Below are positions 26,333 through 35,816 of a DNA stretch of 64,000 bases, piece by piece. The DNA lies in contig CABMIB010000062.1 of the NCBI GenBank assembly GCA_902386135.1, positions 18,323-82,322 of the forward strand, given 5' to 3'. The DNA comes from an uncultured archaeon. GTDB taxonomy: Archaea; Halobacteriota; Methanosarcinia; Methanosarcinales; Methanoperedenaceae. Below the pieces are notes generated by a model that was not told the origin of the DNA, ran no database searches, and saw only the letters and a list, made by a program, of their open reading frames with translations. Made by a program: the position numbers and the translations under genes. The number at the start of each line of letters is the position of its first letter. Position 1 is the first letter of the stretch.

Positions 26333-28162
26333 ATGAATGTGAAAAATCGCATAATCTTATCTCCTCCAATAAAATCCAGAAGCTCTAAGGTATTAAAGTT
26401 AATTAATAATTATAATCATATTAATTGGGTATATCTGGGAGAAAATGTAATTAATGCAATTGATATTGAGAAGTGGATAGGAAAAAAGGGTGAACAAATT
26501 GATATCGCCTCCAGACTTCAAGAAACTGCCCATTTGTTTAGAAGTAAATATATCGATTATGTTGGCGAATTAAATAATGGGTCGGCAAATTGGTGGGCCA
26601 CAACTATATCTGAAAAAAATCCCTTCATTTCGACGGTTCTTTTACATATCTGTTATCTCCAAATCTGCAAAGAACTATTAGAAAAAAATCAATTCACACA
26701 TTTAGTAATATTTGTAGAAAATGGTGCCTTAAGAAAAGCTATTATAAAGAATTTTGCCGATCTCTATAAAATCGAGAACGCTGATAACCGGCTACATGAT
26801 TTAACTAATGCTATTAAAGATAAAATTAAAAATATCCTTCAAAAAATATATTATATATCAAAAAATATTTATATTATTATAATTATCAAATATTATAAAT
26901 TAAATAGACACAGATATTCATGTTTAGAAAAAAAACCATTGATCATATTGCGAGATTGGATCGATTATCGTTCATTCGATTCAAAGGGCCAGTATAAAAG
27001 CGCTTATTTTGGTAACTTAAATAAGGAATTGAAGTTAGGAAAAAAACATTTTGTAATTTTACCGTATATCATCAATATTAACAAAAAAATCCTTGAACAA
27101 ATAATTAACTCAAACGAACCTTTTATAATACCTCATGTATATTTAACTGAGATAAATATACTTTCAAAATTTTTCATAAATCTCTCAGTTTTAGAATCAT
27201 ATCCTTTTTTTAATGATTTAGATATTACTTATTTGATACAGGATGATTTTAAAAAAGACACAGTACGTTTTATTGATGCTTTATTGTATACAGATTTAAT
27301 GAGAAATTTAAGTAATTCAAACATCTCTTTTCAATCATGTATCTATCTTTATGAGAACTATATTGATGAAAAATTGCTTTGTGCGGGTATTAAGAAATAT
27401 TATCCCTTAACAAAACTTTTTGGTTATCAGCATTCTACAGCACCAATAATGCTGCTGTCTTATTTTTTCTCAAAAAAGGAATATGATAGTATGCCTTTCC
27501 CTGATAAAATTATCACAAATGGACAATATTTCACTAATCTTTTCAAAGAAGAGGGATATCCTAGCGAAAAAGTTGCTACCGGGGCTGCTATACGTTATGG
27601 TTATTTATACAGCAAAGAAAGAATTAAATATATAAGAGAACAAAATAAATCAATATATACTATATTAGTAACGCCATCTGCAAGCTTTAATGAAACTTTG
27701 GAATTATTGAAAAATATAATACAAGCATTTGGAGATAAAAAGCAATATAAAATCATTATTAAATATCATCCAGCATTGAATACTAAAGCACTCAAGAAAT
27801 ATATTGGACAATTACCTTCGAATACATCAATTTCAGAGAAACCAGTTCCTGAGCTTCTTAATAATACCGATCTTTTAATATACAATTTCACTGGCGCATG
27901 TCTCGAGGCACTTTATGTAGGTGTTCCAATATTACATGTTAAGTCAAATTATAGAATAGATTTAGATATATTTGACTATAAAAGAACTAATATTTATTCA
28001 GCAAAAAATGTTGAGGAAATAATTCATATGGGTGATGAATTATTACAAATGAATGAAGAGCAACTTAAGCCAAAACAAGATTTATGGAAAAAAGTTGTTG
28101 AAGATATGTTTCGCCCTGTCGATGAATCCACATATAAATTATTAATGGATGCCAATGGCTAA
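26333..28162 (+). CDS. surface-carbohydrate biosynthesis protein, GT-B-like
   Basis: A 609-residue soluble protein, strongly AT-rich. The C-terminal half has GT-B features: GYQHSTAP, an IIIKYHPAL segment and NFTGACLEALYVGVPILHV, as in CDP-glycerol/poly-phosphate-type transferases and nonulosonate-associated surface proteins. The N-terminal 200 residues are unique and basic. I infer a glycosyltransferase that may use the CMP-sugar of this block. It overlaps the next gene by 14 bp. Confidence 0.6.
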   Translation: MNVKNRIILSPPIKSRSSKVLKLINNYNHINWVYLGENVINAIDIEKWIGKKGEQIDIASRLQETAHLFRSKYIDYVGELNNGSANWWATTISEKNPFISTVLLHICYLQICKELLEKNQFTHLVIFVENGALRKAIIKNFADLYKIENADNRLHDLTNAIKDKIKNILQKIYYISKNIYIIIIIKYYKLNRHRYSCLEKKPLIILRDWIDYRSFDSKGQYKSAYFGNLNKELKLGKKHFVILPYIININKKILEQIINSNEPFIIPHVYLTEINILSKFFINLSVLESYPFFNDLDITYLIQDDFKKDTVRFIDALLYTDLMRNLSNSNISFQSCIYLYENYIDEKLLCAGIKKYYPLTKLFGYQHSTAPIMLLSYFFSKKEYDSMPFPDKIITNGQYFTNLFKEEGYPSEKVATGAAIRYGYLYSKERIKYIREQNKSIYTILVTPSASFNETLELLKNIIQAFGDKKQYKIIIKYHPALNTKALKKYIGQLPSNTSISEKPVPELLNNTDLLIYNFTGACLEALYVGVPILHVKSNYRIDLDIFDYKRTNIYSAKNVEEIIHMGDELLQMNEEQLKPKQDLWKKVVEDMFRPVDESTYKLLMDANG

Positions 28163-28997
28163 ATTAATTTGGTTTTTCAAAAGAGTTTCGTATAGAACTC
28201 TAGCCCCGTTATTTCCAGAAACCATCTCTAAATGGAGAATTCAGGAAGTTGCAAAAAATTACAATATGTATACTGAGGAAAATGAAGAATACTATGCGAA
28301 ATTATATTTCCACATTATAAAAACTAAGTTTCAGCAAGTTTTTGGAAATAAAAAACTAAAAATATTAGATGCGGGTTGTGGCCAGGGTAGGCTTTCTATA
28401 CCTTTGGCTATTATGGGGCATACGGTAGAAGGAATAGACTTCTCACCAGATGCAATAAAACTAGCAAAAAAATATGCAGCAGAAAAGAATCTTAATAACA
28501 TTTATTTTGATATAAAGGACATTGATGAACCATTTAACGATGATATGTCAGAAAGGTATGACTGTATTTTATGCACTGAAGTCATTTATATGGTAAAAGA
28601 TTACAACAAAGTATTGAGCGAATTATATAGAATGTTGAAGACAAATGGTTTAATGTTTATAGCTTTTAGAGAGAAATATTTTTACTTATTATATTATATA
28701 AAAAATAAGCGCTTTAAAGACGCAAAGTTCATTTTATCAAATTCGAAGACAATGAGCGGTCTAAATGTACATACTCACAAGGAAATATTAGAAATATTAT
28801 TTCATTTTAGATTAAAGGACATTGAATTTCATGGAATAGGGATATGTTCGGGAATCGAAGGCGACCCATTATCTTCAATTGTTGAACCAAAAAATCTTAC
28901 TTCAGATGAACAAAAAATTTTATTTGAAATAGAAACATCTCTTTCAAAGGAATACTCAAAAGCCGGGAGATATATATTGACGTCAGCAGTTAAATAA
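28149..28997 (+). CDS. SAM-dependent methyltransferase
   Basis: Class I methyltransferase of 282 residues with ILDAGCGQGRLSIPLA (motif I) near residue 73, GIDFSPDAIKLAKKY (motif II), and LCTEVIYMVKDYNKVLSELYRMLKTNG, typical of the UbiE/Methyltransf_11 group. It overlaps the preceding gene by 14 bp. The substrate is probably a sugar or glycan of this locus, which cannot be narrowed from sequence. Confidence 0.78.
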   Translation: MPMAKLIWFFKRVSYRTLAPLFPETISKWRIQEVAKNYNMYTEENEEYYAKLYFHIIKTKFQQVFGNKKLKILDAGCGQGRLSIPLAIMGHTVEGIDFSPDAIKLAKKYAAEKNLNNIYFDIKDIDEPFNDDMSERYDCILCTEVIYMVKDYNKVLSELYRMLKTNGLMFIAFREKYFYLLYYIKNKRFKDAKFILSNSKTMSGLNVHTHKEILEILFHFRLKDIEFHGIGICSGIEGDPLSSIVEPKNLTSDEQKILFEIETSLSKEYSKAGRYILTSAVK

Positions 28998-29009
28998 GGA
29001 TCAAACTTT

Positions 29010-30131
29010 ATGAATACAAACAATCTATCTCTTTTCGGTGATATCTATCGTAATAAAAAAGTACTGATTACAGGAAACACAGGTTTCAAAGGTTCTTGGT
29101 TAAGCATATGGCTTTTGATGCTTGATGCAAGAATTTATGGCCTATCAAATGATATTCCTACCCAACCTTCACATTTTTCTGGGGCAAGGATAAAAGATAG
29201 GATTACATATATTGAAAAAGATATTCGCTTCTTAAAGGATGTCAGGCAAGTTATAGAAGAAATCAAGCCTGATTTTGTTTTCCACTTGGCTGCACAATCT
29301 CTTGTCCGCTTATCCTATAGCAATCCGGTTCTCACGATTGAGACAAATGTTTTAGGAACAATGAATGTTCTTGAGGCATTGAGGCAGGCAAATCACCCCT
29401 GCTGCGCCGTGATTATCACAAGTGATAAATGTTATGATAATATTGAATGGGTCTGGGGATACAGGGAAACTGATGCGCTGGGAGGAAGGGATCCATACAG
29501 CGCTTCAAAAGGTGCGGCTGAGCTCGTGGTCAAGACTTATGCAAATTCTTTTTTTAACAGGCCGGAAAGCAAAGTAAAAGTGGCATCGGCAAGGGCGGGA
29601 AACGTTATCGGAGGCGGCGATTGGGCTGTGGACCGCATCGTTCCTGATTGTATGAAGGCCTGGTCGTCGGGGAAGCCAGTCAAAGTTCGTAACCTCAACG
29701 CGACAAGACCATGGCAGCATGTGCTTGAGCCCCTCAGCGGTTATCTCCTTCTGGGCCAGAGACTTTATGAAAACCCGGAACTGAATGGGGAGCCGTTTAA
29801 CTTCGGGCCTTCGGATAACCGGGTTTATACCGTTGGCGAACTGATAGCCCAGATGCAAAAGAACTGGAGAGGTGCAGAAATAGATGTGAGTCCTCCGGAA
29901 GAGACTGAAAGGGAGTCAACTCTCCTAAAACTCTGTTGCGACAAAGCCCTTCATATATTAAAATGGCAGGCGAACTTGGATTTTGGGGAAACGGTCGGTT
30001 TCACTGTTGACTGGTACCGGAGATTTTATGAGCAAAAAGAAGATGTTTTCAGCACTTCCTTCGGCCAGATTGAAGAATATGTCCGCTTGGCAGGGTCAAG
30101 AAACAGAGCATGGGTGAAAAGTAATGATTGA
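29010..30131 (+). CDS. rfbG: CDP-glucose 4,6-dehydratase
   Basis: Extended SDR that forms CDP-4-keto-6-deoxyglucose. It starts with the RfbG-specific ITGNTGFKGSWLSIWLL, has LAAQSLVRLSYSNP, the TSDKCYDN catalytic region and YSASKGAAELV, and later RPWQHVLEPLSGYL, a strong RfbG landmark. Length 373 is normal. The cytidylyltransferase RfbF at 30563 makes its substrate. From about 29400 onward the sequence is visibly richer in G+C than the block before it, hinting at a separate origin. Confidence 0.9.
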   Translation: MNTNNLSLFGDIYRNKKVLITGNTGFKGSWLSIWLLMLDARIYGLSNDIPTQPSHFSGARIKDRITYIEKDIRFLKDVRQVIEEIKPDFVFHLAAQSLVRLSYSNPVLTIETNVLGTMNVLEALRQANHPCCAVIITSDKCYDNIEWVWGYRETDALGGRDPYSASKGAAELVVKTYANSFFNRPESKVKVASARAGNVIGGGDWAVDRIVPDCMKAWSSGKPVKVRNLNATRPWQHVLEPLSGYLLLGQRLYENPELNGEPFNFGPSDNRVYTVGELIAQMQKNWRGAEIDVSPPEETERESTLLKLCCDKALHILKWQANLDFGETVGFTVDWYRRFYEQKEDVFSTSFGQIEEYVRLAGSRNRAWVKSND

Positions 30132-30561
30132 AGGTGTGATTCTTACTCCACTCAAGATTATTCCAGGAGAATCAGGCGATGTCCTGCATGCAATAAAGCG
30201 AACAGAATCATCGTTCTGCGGATTCGGTGAAGCCTACTTTTCAACCGTTGAGAAAGGCGCAGTAAAAGCATGGAAGCGCCACCATGAAATGACCCTCAAC
30301 CTTGTCGTCCCCTGCGGTGAGATTTTATTTGTGCTTTATGATGAAAGGCAGGGGTTCCCAACATACGGAGAGATCTTTGAAGTAAACCTATCAAGAAGCA
30401 ATTATATGCGGTTAACAGTGCCTCCGATGGTATGGACAGGATTCAAGGGGTTGGGAGACGGATTTAATGTGCTACTGAATATCGCGAACATTCTTCATGA
30501 CCCGCAAGAATCTGACCGATTGGATGCCTATAAGAATCACATAAATTATAATTGGGATTAA
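30124..30561 (+). CDS. dTDP-4-dehydrorhamnose 3,5-epimerase-like cupin
   Basis: A short (145-residue) RmlC-like cupin. It keeps the KAWKRHHEMTLNLVVPCGEI strand pair with the catalytic-type His and the VPPMVWTGFKG segment. Full RmlC is about 180 residues, so this is a reduced form often found beside RfbF/RfbG. It may epimerise or isomerise CDP-4-keto-6-deoxyglucose. It overlaps rfbG by 8 bp and is 1 bp from rfbF. Confidence 0.75.
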   Translation: MIEGVILTPLKIIPGESGDVLHAIKRTESSFCGFGEAYFSTVEKGAVKAWKRHHEMTLNLVVPCGEILFVLYDERQGFPTYGEIFEVNLSRSNYMRLTVPPMVWTGFKGLGDGFNVLLNIANILHDPQESDRLDAYKNHINYNWD

Positions 30562-30562
30562 T

Positions 30563-31336
30563 ATGAAAACCATTATTTTAGCCGGCGGGTTTGGAACCCG
30601 CTTGTCAGAATATACGGACATCAAACCAAAGCCAATGGTGGAAATCGGAGGGCAGCCGATCCTGTGGCACATCCTCAATACCTATGCCCGCTATGGATTT
30701 AATGACTTTGTAATTGCCCTGGGTTATAAGGGTGAAGTAATAAAGGACTATTTCCTGAATTACTATTCGTTAAAATCCGACTTTACCATCAACTTATCAA
30801 ACGGCAAAGCGAATTATTTACAGAAAAAAAGTGTCAACTGGAAGGTTGCCTTGGTTGATACCGGCCTTGATTCAATGACAGGCGGGCGGGTTAAACGCTT
30901 AAAGGAATATATCGGCGATGAGACCTTTATGCTGACATACGGCGACGGTGTTGCAAACATTGACATAAAGAAGCTTGTTGAATTTCATAAGGCACATGGG
31001 AAAATGGCCACTATCACTGCGGTCCACCCCGCAGCGCGATTCGGTGAGCTGCTCATTTCAAAAGACCAGGATGTCCTTTCTTTCAAAGAAAAACCGCAAA
31101 CAACCCAAGGCTGGATAAACGGTGGATTTTTTGTGCTGGAGCCTAGATTTTTAGATTTGATAGAGGGAGATCATACAGTGCTTGAAGAGGAACCCCTTGA
31201 GCGAGCCTCTAGAGCCGGGGAACTTAAAGCCTATCTTCATGACGGCTTCTGGCAATGCATGGACACGATGCGGGATAAAAATATTCTCGAAGAACTCTGG
31301 CAAACCCAAAAGGCTCCATGGAAAGTGTGGGAATAA
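30563..31336 (+). CDS. rfbF: glucose-1-phosphate cytidylyltransferase
   Basis: Makes CDP-glucose from CTP and glucose-1-phosphate. It starts with IILAGGFGTRLSEYT and IKPKPMVEIGGQPILWHI, has DTGLDSMTGGRVKRL and GDGVANIDI, and a closing DTMRDKN segment, together diagnostic of RfbF. The 257-residue length is normal. The stop overlaps the following start (TAATG). Confidence 0.92.
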   Translation: MKTIILAGGFGTRLSEYTDIKPKPMVEIGGQPILWHILNTYARYGFNDFVIALGYKGEVIKDYFLNYYSLKSDFTINLSNGKANYLQKKSVNWKVALVDTGLDSMTGGRVKRLKEYIGDETFMLTYGDGVANIDIKKLVEFHKAHGKMATITAVHPAARFGELLISKDQDVLSFKEKPQTTQGWINGGFFVLEPRFLDLIEGDHTVLEEEPLERASRAGELKAYLHDGFWQCMDTMRDKNILEELWQTQKAPWKVWE

Positions 31337-32451
31337 TGGCAGATAATATTATCAGGCTCTCAAAATCCGCAATTGGCGAAGCTGAAAAGAAAGCTGTAAT
31401 GGATGTGCTGGACCGGGAATATCTAGGAATGGGCAATGAAGTCCGGGAGTTTGAAAATATGCTAAGCCGGTTTTTTGATCGGCCCGCAGTATGCGTCAAT
31501 ACGGGCACGGCCGCCCTGCACCTGGCCTTGCAATCACTTGGCCTTGGTCCCGGGGATGAGGTCCTTGTGCAATCCCTGACCTATGTGGCTTCATTCCAGG
31601 CCATATCGGCGACTGGCGCAAAACCTATCCCATGCGATGTAGATGCCGATACTATCACTCTTGATGTGGAAGATGCGAAAAAACGCCTGACTGACAGGAC
31701 CAAAGCCATCATGCCAGTCCATTATTCCGGTGGAATGGGCGCGCTTGATGAGATATACGAATTCGCAGAAAATAATGAGCTTCGCGTAGTGGAAGATGCC
31801 TGCCATGCCTTCGGAGGATATTACAAAGGGAAAAAAGTTGGAAGTTTTGGCGATATCGCCTGTTTCAGCTTTGATGGGATCAAGAACATCACGGCCGGGG
31901 AAGGCGGAGCTGTTGTAACGGGAGATGAAACCGTTCTCCAGAAAGTAAGGGACGCGCGGCTTTTGGGTGTGGAAAAGGATACCGAAAAAAGGTATAAAGG
32001 TGAAAGATCTTGGGAATTCGATGTCATCCAGCAGGGATGGCGCTATCACATGAGCAATATCATGGCTGCCATCGGGATTGAGCAGTTCAAAAAGCTCCCA
32101 GCATTTGCCGCCCGCCGGAAATACCTTGCAAAGAAGTACAGGGAGAACCTGGAATCAAATGGTTCGATAGAATTCTTAAAACAGGATCTGAATTCAATTG
32201 TTCCTCATATTTTTGTTATCAAATTAAAATCCGGACATAGGGATGAGATCAGGAATAAGCTGCTTGAAAAAGGGATCCAGACAGGGGTGCATTATCAGCC
32301 GAACCATGTTCTAAGTCTATACAATGATGGGAATTCTCTTCCTGTGACGGAGGAAATTTTCCCCAGACTGTTAAGCCTTCCCCTGCATTCTGATCTGAAA
32401 GATTCTGATATAGATTATATTTGCGAACAACTTATTGAATGTCTTAATTAA
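31336..32451 (+). CDS. PLP aminotransferase, DegT/DnrJ/EryC1 family
   Basis: DegT-family transaminase of about 371 residues with NTGTAALHLAL, EDACHAFGG and the Schiff-base Lys in FDGIKNITAGEGGAVV. The Lys excludes the RfbH-type C3 dehydrase, which has His at that place and an Fe-S cluster. With RfbF, RfbG and the cupin it should give a CDP-amino-dideoxy sugar. ATG 31336 overlaps the rfbF stop; ATG 31318 in the same frame is an alternative. Confidence 0.82.
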   Translation: MADNIIRLSKSAIGEAEKKAVMDVLDREYLGMGNEVREFENMLSRFFDRPAVCVNTGTAALHLALQSLGLGPGDEVLVQSLTYVASFQAISATGAKPIPCDVDADTITLDVEDAKKRLTDRTKAIMPVHYSGGMGALDEIYEFAENNELRVVEDACHAFGGYYKGKKVGSFGDIACFSFDGIKNITAGEGGAVVTGDETVLQKVRDARLLGVEKDTEKRYKGERSWEFDVIQQGWRYHMSNIMAAIGIEQFKKLPAFAARRKYLAKKYRENLESNGSIEFLKQDLNSIVPHIFVIKLKSGHRDEIRNKLLEKGIQTGVHYQPNHVLSLYNDGNSLPVTEEIFPRLLSLPLHSDLKDSDIDYICEQLIECLN

Positions 32452-32478
32452 GTAAAAATAAGCGGAGTAATAGATTAA

Positions 32479-33441
32479 ATGTCAATCCAGTCTTCCAATC
32501 ATATGGGAAATTCTCCTAAAGTAAGCGTTATAATGAACTGCCTTAATTGTGAGAAATATCTGCATGAAGCAATCGATAGTGTTTATTCCCAAACTTATAA
32601 GGATTGGGAAATTATTTTTTGGGACAATAACTCAATTGACAAAAGTGCTGAAATTGCCAAAGGTTATGATGAGAAATTAAGATATTTCAAAGGTAACGAG
32701 ACTGTCCCACTTGGGATGGCCAGGAATCTGGCCATTAAACATGCCAGAGGGGAGTATATAGCTTTTTTAGACTGTGATGATATCTGGTTGCCCCAGAAAC
32801 TTCAGAAACAAATACCTTTATTTGAAAACAATCATAAGATTGGTTTGGTATATAGTAATACAATTTTTTTCAATCAACAAACTGGAAAGGAATGGTCACT
32901 CTATAAAAAGGGGAATAAACTTAAAGGAATGGTGTTTAGAGAATTATTGTCTCATTATATTTTCTCAATGGAAACTGTTATTATTTCTCGTGAGTGTTTA
33001 AACAATCAAACAGAATGGTTTGATGAACGATTTAATATGATCGAAGAAGCGGAACTTTTTCTAAGAATTGCTTATAAAAATGAAGTGGACTATGTCGATG
33101 AACCTTTATCTAAGTGGAGAATCCATTCTGAAAATTGGAGTTTGACCAGACATAATGAACTACTACCTTTAGAGGTAGAGCAAATGATTAAAAAATTCTG
33201 TGAACTTTTTGATGATTTTGGAGAGAGGTTTAAAGATGAGATTTTCACATTGAAAGTTAGAAATGAATATTGCTATGGTCTTTTAGAATGGGAAAAAGGG
33301 AAGAAATCTTATTTTCGGAATCACATTAGACCATATTTATGGAAATATAAAAAATATCTTATTCCATATATGTTATCTTATATATTTCCATATTCCTTTT
33401 ATTATTATTTATGTGTTAAGACTAATCGGGTTACTCATTAA
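32479..33441 (+). CDS. family 2 glycosyltransferase
   Basis: A 320-residue inverting GT-A enzyme: VSVIMNCLNCEKYLHEAI at the N-terminus, IFWDNNSIDKS, and the metal-binding FLDCDDIWLPQKL near residue 95. No transmembrane segment is evident apart from a hydrophobic, Tyr-rich tail. Sugar and acceptor unknown; it follows the CDP-sugar module and may use its product. Confidence 0.82.
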   Translation: MSIQSSNHMGNSPKVSVIMNCLNCEKYLHEAIDSVYSQTYKDWEIIFWDNNSIDKSAEIAKGYDEKLRYFKGNETVPLGMARNLAIKHARGEYIAFLDCDDIWLPQKLQKQIPLFENNHKIGLVYSNTIFFNQQTGKEWSLYKKGNKLKGMVFRELLSHYIFSMETVIISRECLNNQTEWFDERFNMIEEAELFLRIAYKNEVDYVDEPLSKWRIHSENWSLTRHNELLPLEVEQMIKKFCELFDDFGERFKDEIFTLKVRNEYCYGLLEWEKGKKSYFRNHIRPYLWKYKKYLIPYMLSYIFPYSFYYYLCVKTNRVTH

Positions 33442-33450
33442 GGTTAAAAT

Positions 33451-34884
33451 ATGAAAAAAGTTGATATTGTATTTATAGACCCTCCAAATTTTAGCAGTCA
33501 GAATCTACAAAAGGTTAATAATAAACCGGCTGCAAATTTACCTAACTTGGGCATTTGTATCTTAGCTGCGGTTCTGGAACGTGAAGGATACAGCGTAGCA
33601 ATCATAGATGCTGGTGCGCTTCAATATTCTTACAAGCAAATATTAGATGGAATTCTAGTAATGAACCCTAGGTATGTCGGCTTAACTGCTATGACACATT
33701 CTATTGGCTCTGCGGCTTCAATTGCAAACCTTATTAAAAAGAAACAACCGGATATTAAGATTATTCTAGGCGGTGTTCATATCACTTCGGCTACAGAAGA
33801 AACCTTTAAAAAATACCCTGCTTGTTTTGATGTTGCTGTAATCGGGGAGGGAGAATCAACTATAGTAGAGCTCTTGCAGGCTCTTGAAAATGGAGGTGGA
33901 TTGGATAAGGTTTCAGGTTTGGCTTTTTTAAACGATGGTAGGGTTGTAAGAACAAAACCAAGAGAAATTATAGAGAATATTGATACATTGCCATTCCCCG
34001 CGTGGCATTTACTACCTGATATGCATAAATACTATAGACCCTCTCTTATTAGCGCAGGCAATATTTCATCTAGTCATTTAGTTACAAGCCGTGGGTGTCC
34101 TGGGAAATGTATTTTTTGTGATACGACCGTAAATGGACACATTGTAAGGGGATACAGCGCAGATTATGTTATACAAATGATTGAAATTCTACATACAAAA
34201 TACAAAATTAATGACATTCAGTTCAATGACGATACATTTGTAACTTTAAGAAAAAGGTTGTATGATATATGCGATAGACTTATAGAAAAAAAATACCATT
34301 TGACCTGGTCTTGTGATGCAAGGGCAAGTGATGTAACAGAAGAGGGGCTTAAGCTAATGAAAGCGGCAGGCTGCTGGCAAATAGCATTTGGTATTGAAAC
34401 TGGTTCTAAAAGAATCATGGATTTTCTGCAAAAAAGAGTTACATACGAACAGATACATAATGCTGTCAGCTGGGCTAAGAAAGCGGGTATTAGTACCAAA
34501 GGATTTTTTATTCTCGGACATCCTACAGAAACTCGTGAGAGCATACAGGAAACACTTGATTTAATGTTATCGCTGGATTTAGATGTGGTGGGGGTTACTT
34601 TTTTCACTGCATATCCAGGTTCTCCTATATACAGAACTATCCGTGATTATGGAGAATTTGATTCAGATTGGGACAAAGTGAATACCTACGAAGTTGGAAA
34701 TTTTATTCCACGCGGTTTTACTGCCGAAGAGCTCACTCAAATTCGAATAAATGCTTTGCAACATTTTTATTTTAGACCAAAGCAGATTTTAAAATATATT
34801 TCTAATATCAGGAGCCCATATCAATTTTTTAGATTATTAACGGGCGGTTGTAAAATAGTATATAAGAGTATTTTTCCATCTTAA
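33451..34884 (+). CDS. B12-binding-domain radical SAM protein
   Basis: A 477-residue protein. The N-terminal 130 residues form a cobalamin-binding-like domain (PNLGICILAAVLEREGY, ILGGVHIT, VIGEGEST), then the radical SAM core with C-x3-C-x2-C in SRGCPGKCIFCDTT near residue 212, NDDTF, and GIETGS. Such enzymes methylate or rearrange unactivated carbons; in methanogens relatives act on lipids, tetrapyrroles or peptides. Its place in a glycan locus suggests C-methylation of a lipid or sugar, which is inference. It is 9 bp from the GT2 gene and 5 bp from the next gene. Confidence 0.82.
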   Translation: MKKVDIVFIDPPNFSSQNLQKVNNKPAANLPNLGICILAAVLEREGYSVAIIDAGALQYSYKQILDGILVMNPRYVGLTAMTHSIGSAASIANLIKKKQPDIKIILGGVHITSATEETFKKYPACFDVAVIGEGESTIVELLQALENGGGLDKVSGLAFLNDGRVVRTKPREIIENIDTLPFPAWHLLPDMHKYYRPSLISAGNISSSHLVTSRGCPGKCIFCDTTVNGHIVRGYSADYVIQMIEILHTKYKINDIQFNDDTFVTLRKRLYDICDRLIEKKYHLTWSCDARASDVTEEGLKLMKAAGCWQIAFGIETGSKRIMDFLQKRVTYEQIHNAVSWAKKAGISTKGFFILGHPTETRESIQETLDLMLSLDLDVVGVTFFTAYPGSPIYRTIRDYGEFDSDWDKVNTYEVGNFIPRGFTAEELTQIRINALQHFYFRPKQILKYISNIRSPYQFFRLLTGGCKIVYKSIFPS

Positions 34885-34889
34885 AAATT

Positions 34890-35816
34890 ATGATTAACAG
34901 AGAATTTCTCAAACATTCCTTGAATGAAATAATTTGCTGTCCAATTTGTAAGTGTGAATTAAAGATAGACGGAGATGAATTGAAATGGCTTTCTTGCTTT
35001 AAGAAATACCAGATTAATGATGGAATCCTTGTGCTGATGGCAGCAAATGTACCAACAGAACAAGCTGATGAATTAAAATTAAGGGAAGAACTAGCCAGTA
35101 AATATAAAAATTATCAGCCAGAAGAAAAATTAAAAATTCTCTCTCAATACCATTGCCTTCCTGTAATGTTAATAAGAGCTAAAGATTTTCGTACAAAATT
35201 TGATTCGATTCATTGGTTATTAGATGTTGGTTGTGGATTTGGATGGTATTGGCGCAACACCAAAGGGGATAAATTAATACTTATGGATTTTGCATTAGAA
35301 AACTTGAAGTCAGCGCAGTCTTTCCTCAAGGATGAAAAACAGGCTATACTTATACAGGCAGATGCGGCAAACCTACCTATAAAAACACAATCTGTATCAG
35401 GTATTTGGAGTGTGCAGGTTACTCAGCATTTCCCGGATTCTGTGATGAAATCCTTTTTAAGTGAAGTAAATCGAGTTTTGAAAGATAGATTCCTGATCGA
35501 AATATATAATCTTAATCCTGCAAAGATTCATATGATAATATATAGATTGTTCGGCAAAAATTTTCATACAAAGGGGAAATTGGGAGATATGCTATTAAAT
35601 CGCTTAAGCGCAGATGAGCTCACTGTTTTGTGGAAAGATGTTAAAACAAATGCTAAACTGGAAATCGGATATAGTGAAATGTTTTTCCACCCGGACTTTA
35701 ATCTGAAACCAAGATTTGGATCTATTACAATTATTGAAAATATATTAACAAAGGTACCGTGGATAGCCCATACATTTGCAAGGCAGATCCATGTCGAAAT
35801 TTCACCAAAATTATGA
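34890..35816 (+). CDS. methyltransferase with Trm112-like zinc domain
   Basis: A 308-residue protein. Residues 15-50 hold C-x2-C and a later Cys with ISDGI-like ending (CCPICKCELKI, INDGILVLM), a Trm112p-like knuckle. The SAM domain follows: LLDVGCGFGWYWRNT, a short LMDFALENLKSAQ motif II, and SVQVTQHFPDS. The target is unknown. The stop overlaps the next start as ATGA. Confidence 0.78.
   Translation: MINREFLKHSLNEIICCPICKCELKIDGDELKWLSCFKKYQINDGILVLMAANVPTEQADELKLREELASKYKNYQPEEKLKILSQYHCLPVMLIRAKDFRTKFDSIHWLLDVGCGFGWYWRNTKGDKLILMDFALENLKSAQSFLKDEKQAILIQADAANLPIKTQSVSGIWSVQVTQHFPDSVMKSFLSEVNRVLKDRFLIEIYNLNPAKIHMIIYRLFGKNFHTKGKLGDMLLNRLSADELTVLWKDVKTNAKLEIGYSEMFFHPDFNLKPRFGSITIIENILTKVPWIAHTFARQIHVEISPKL

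Noticed and set aside
31336..32451. RfbH-type CDP-4-keto-6-deoxyglucose-3-dehydrase
   Set aside because: The Schiff-base Lys is present and the Fe-S Cys residues and the extra length of RfbH are absent.
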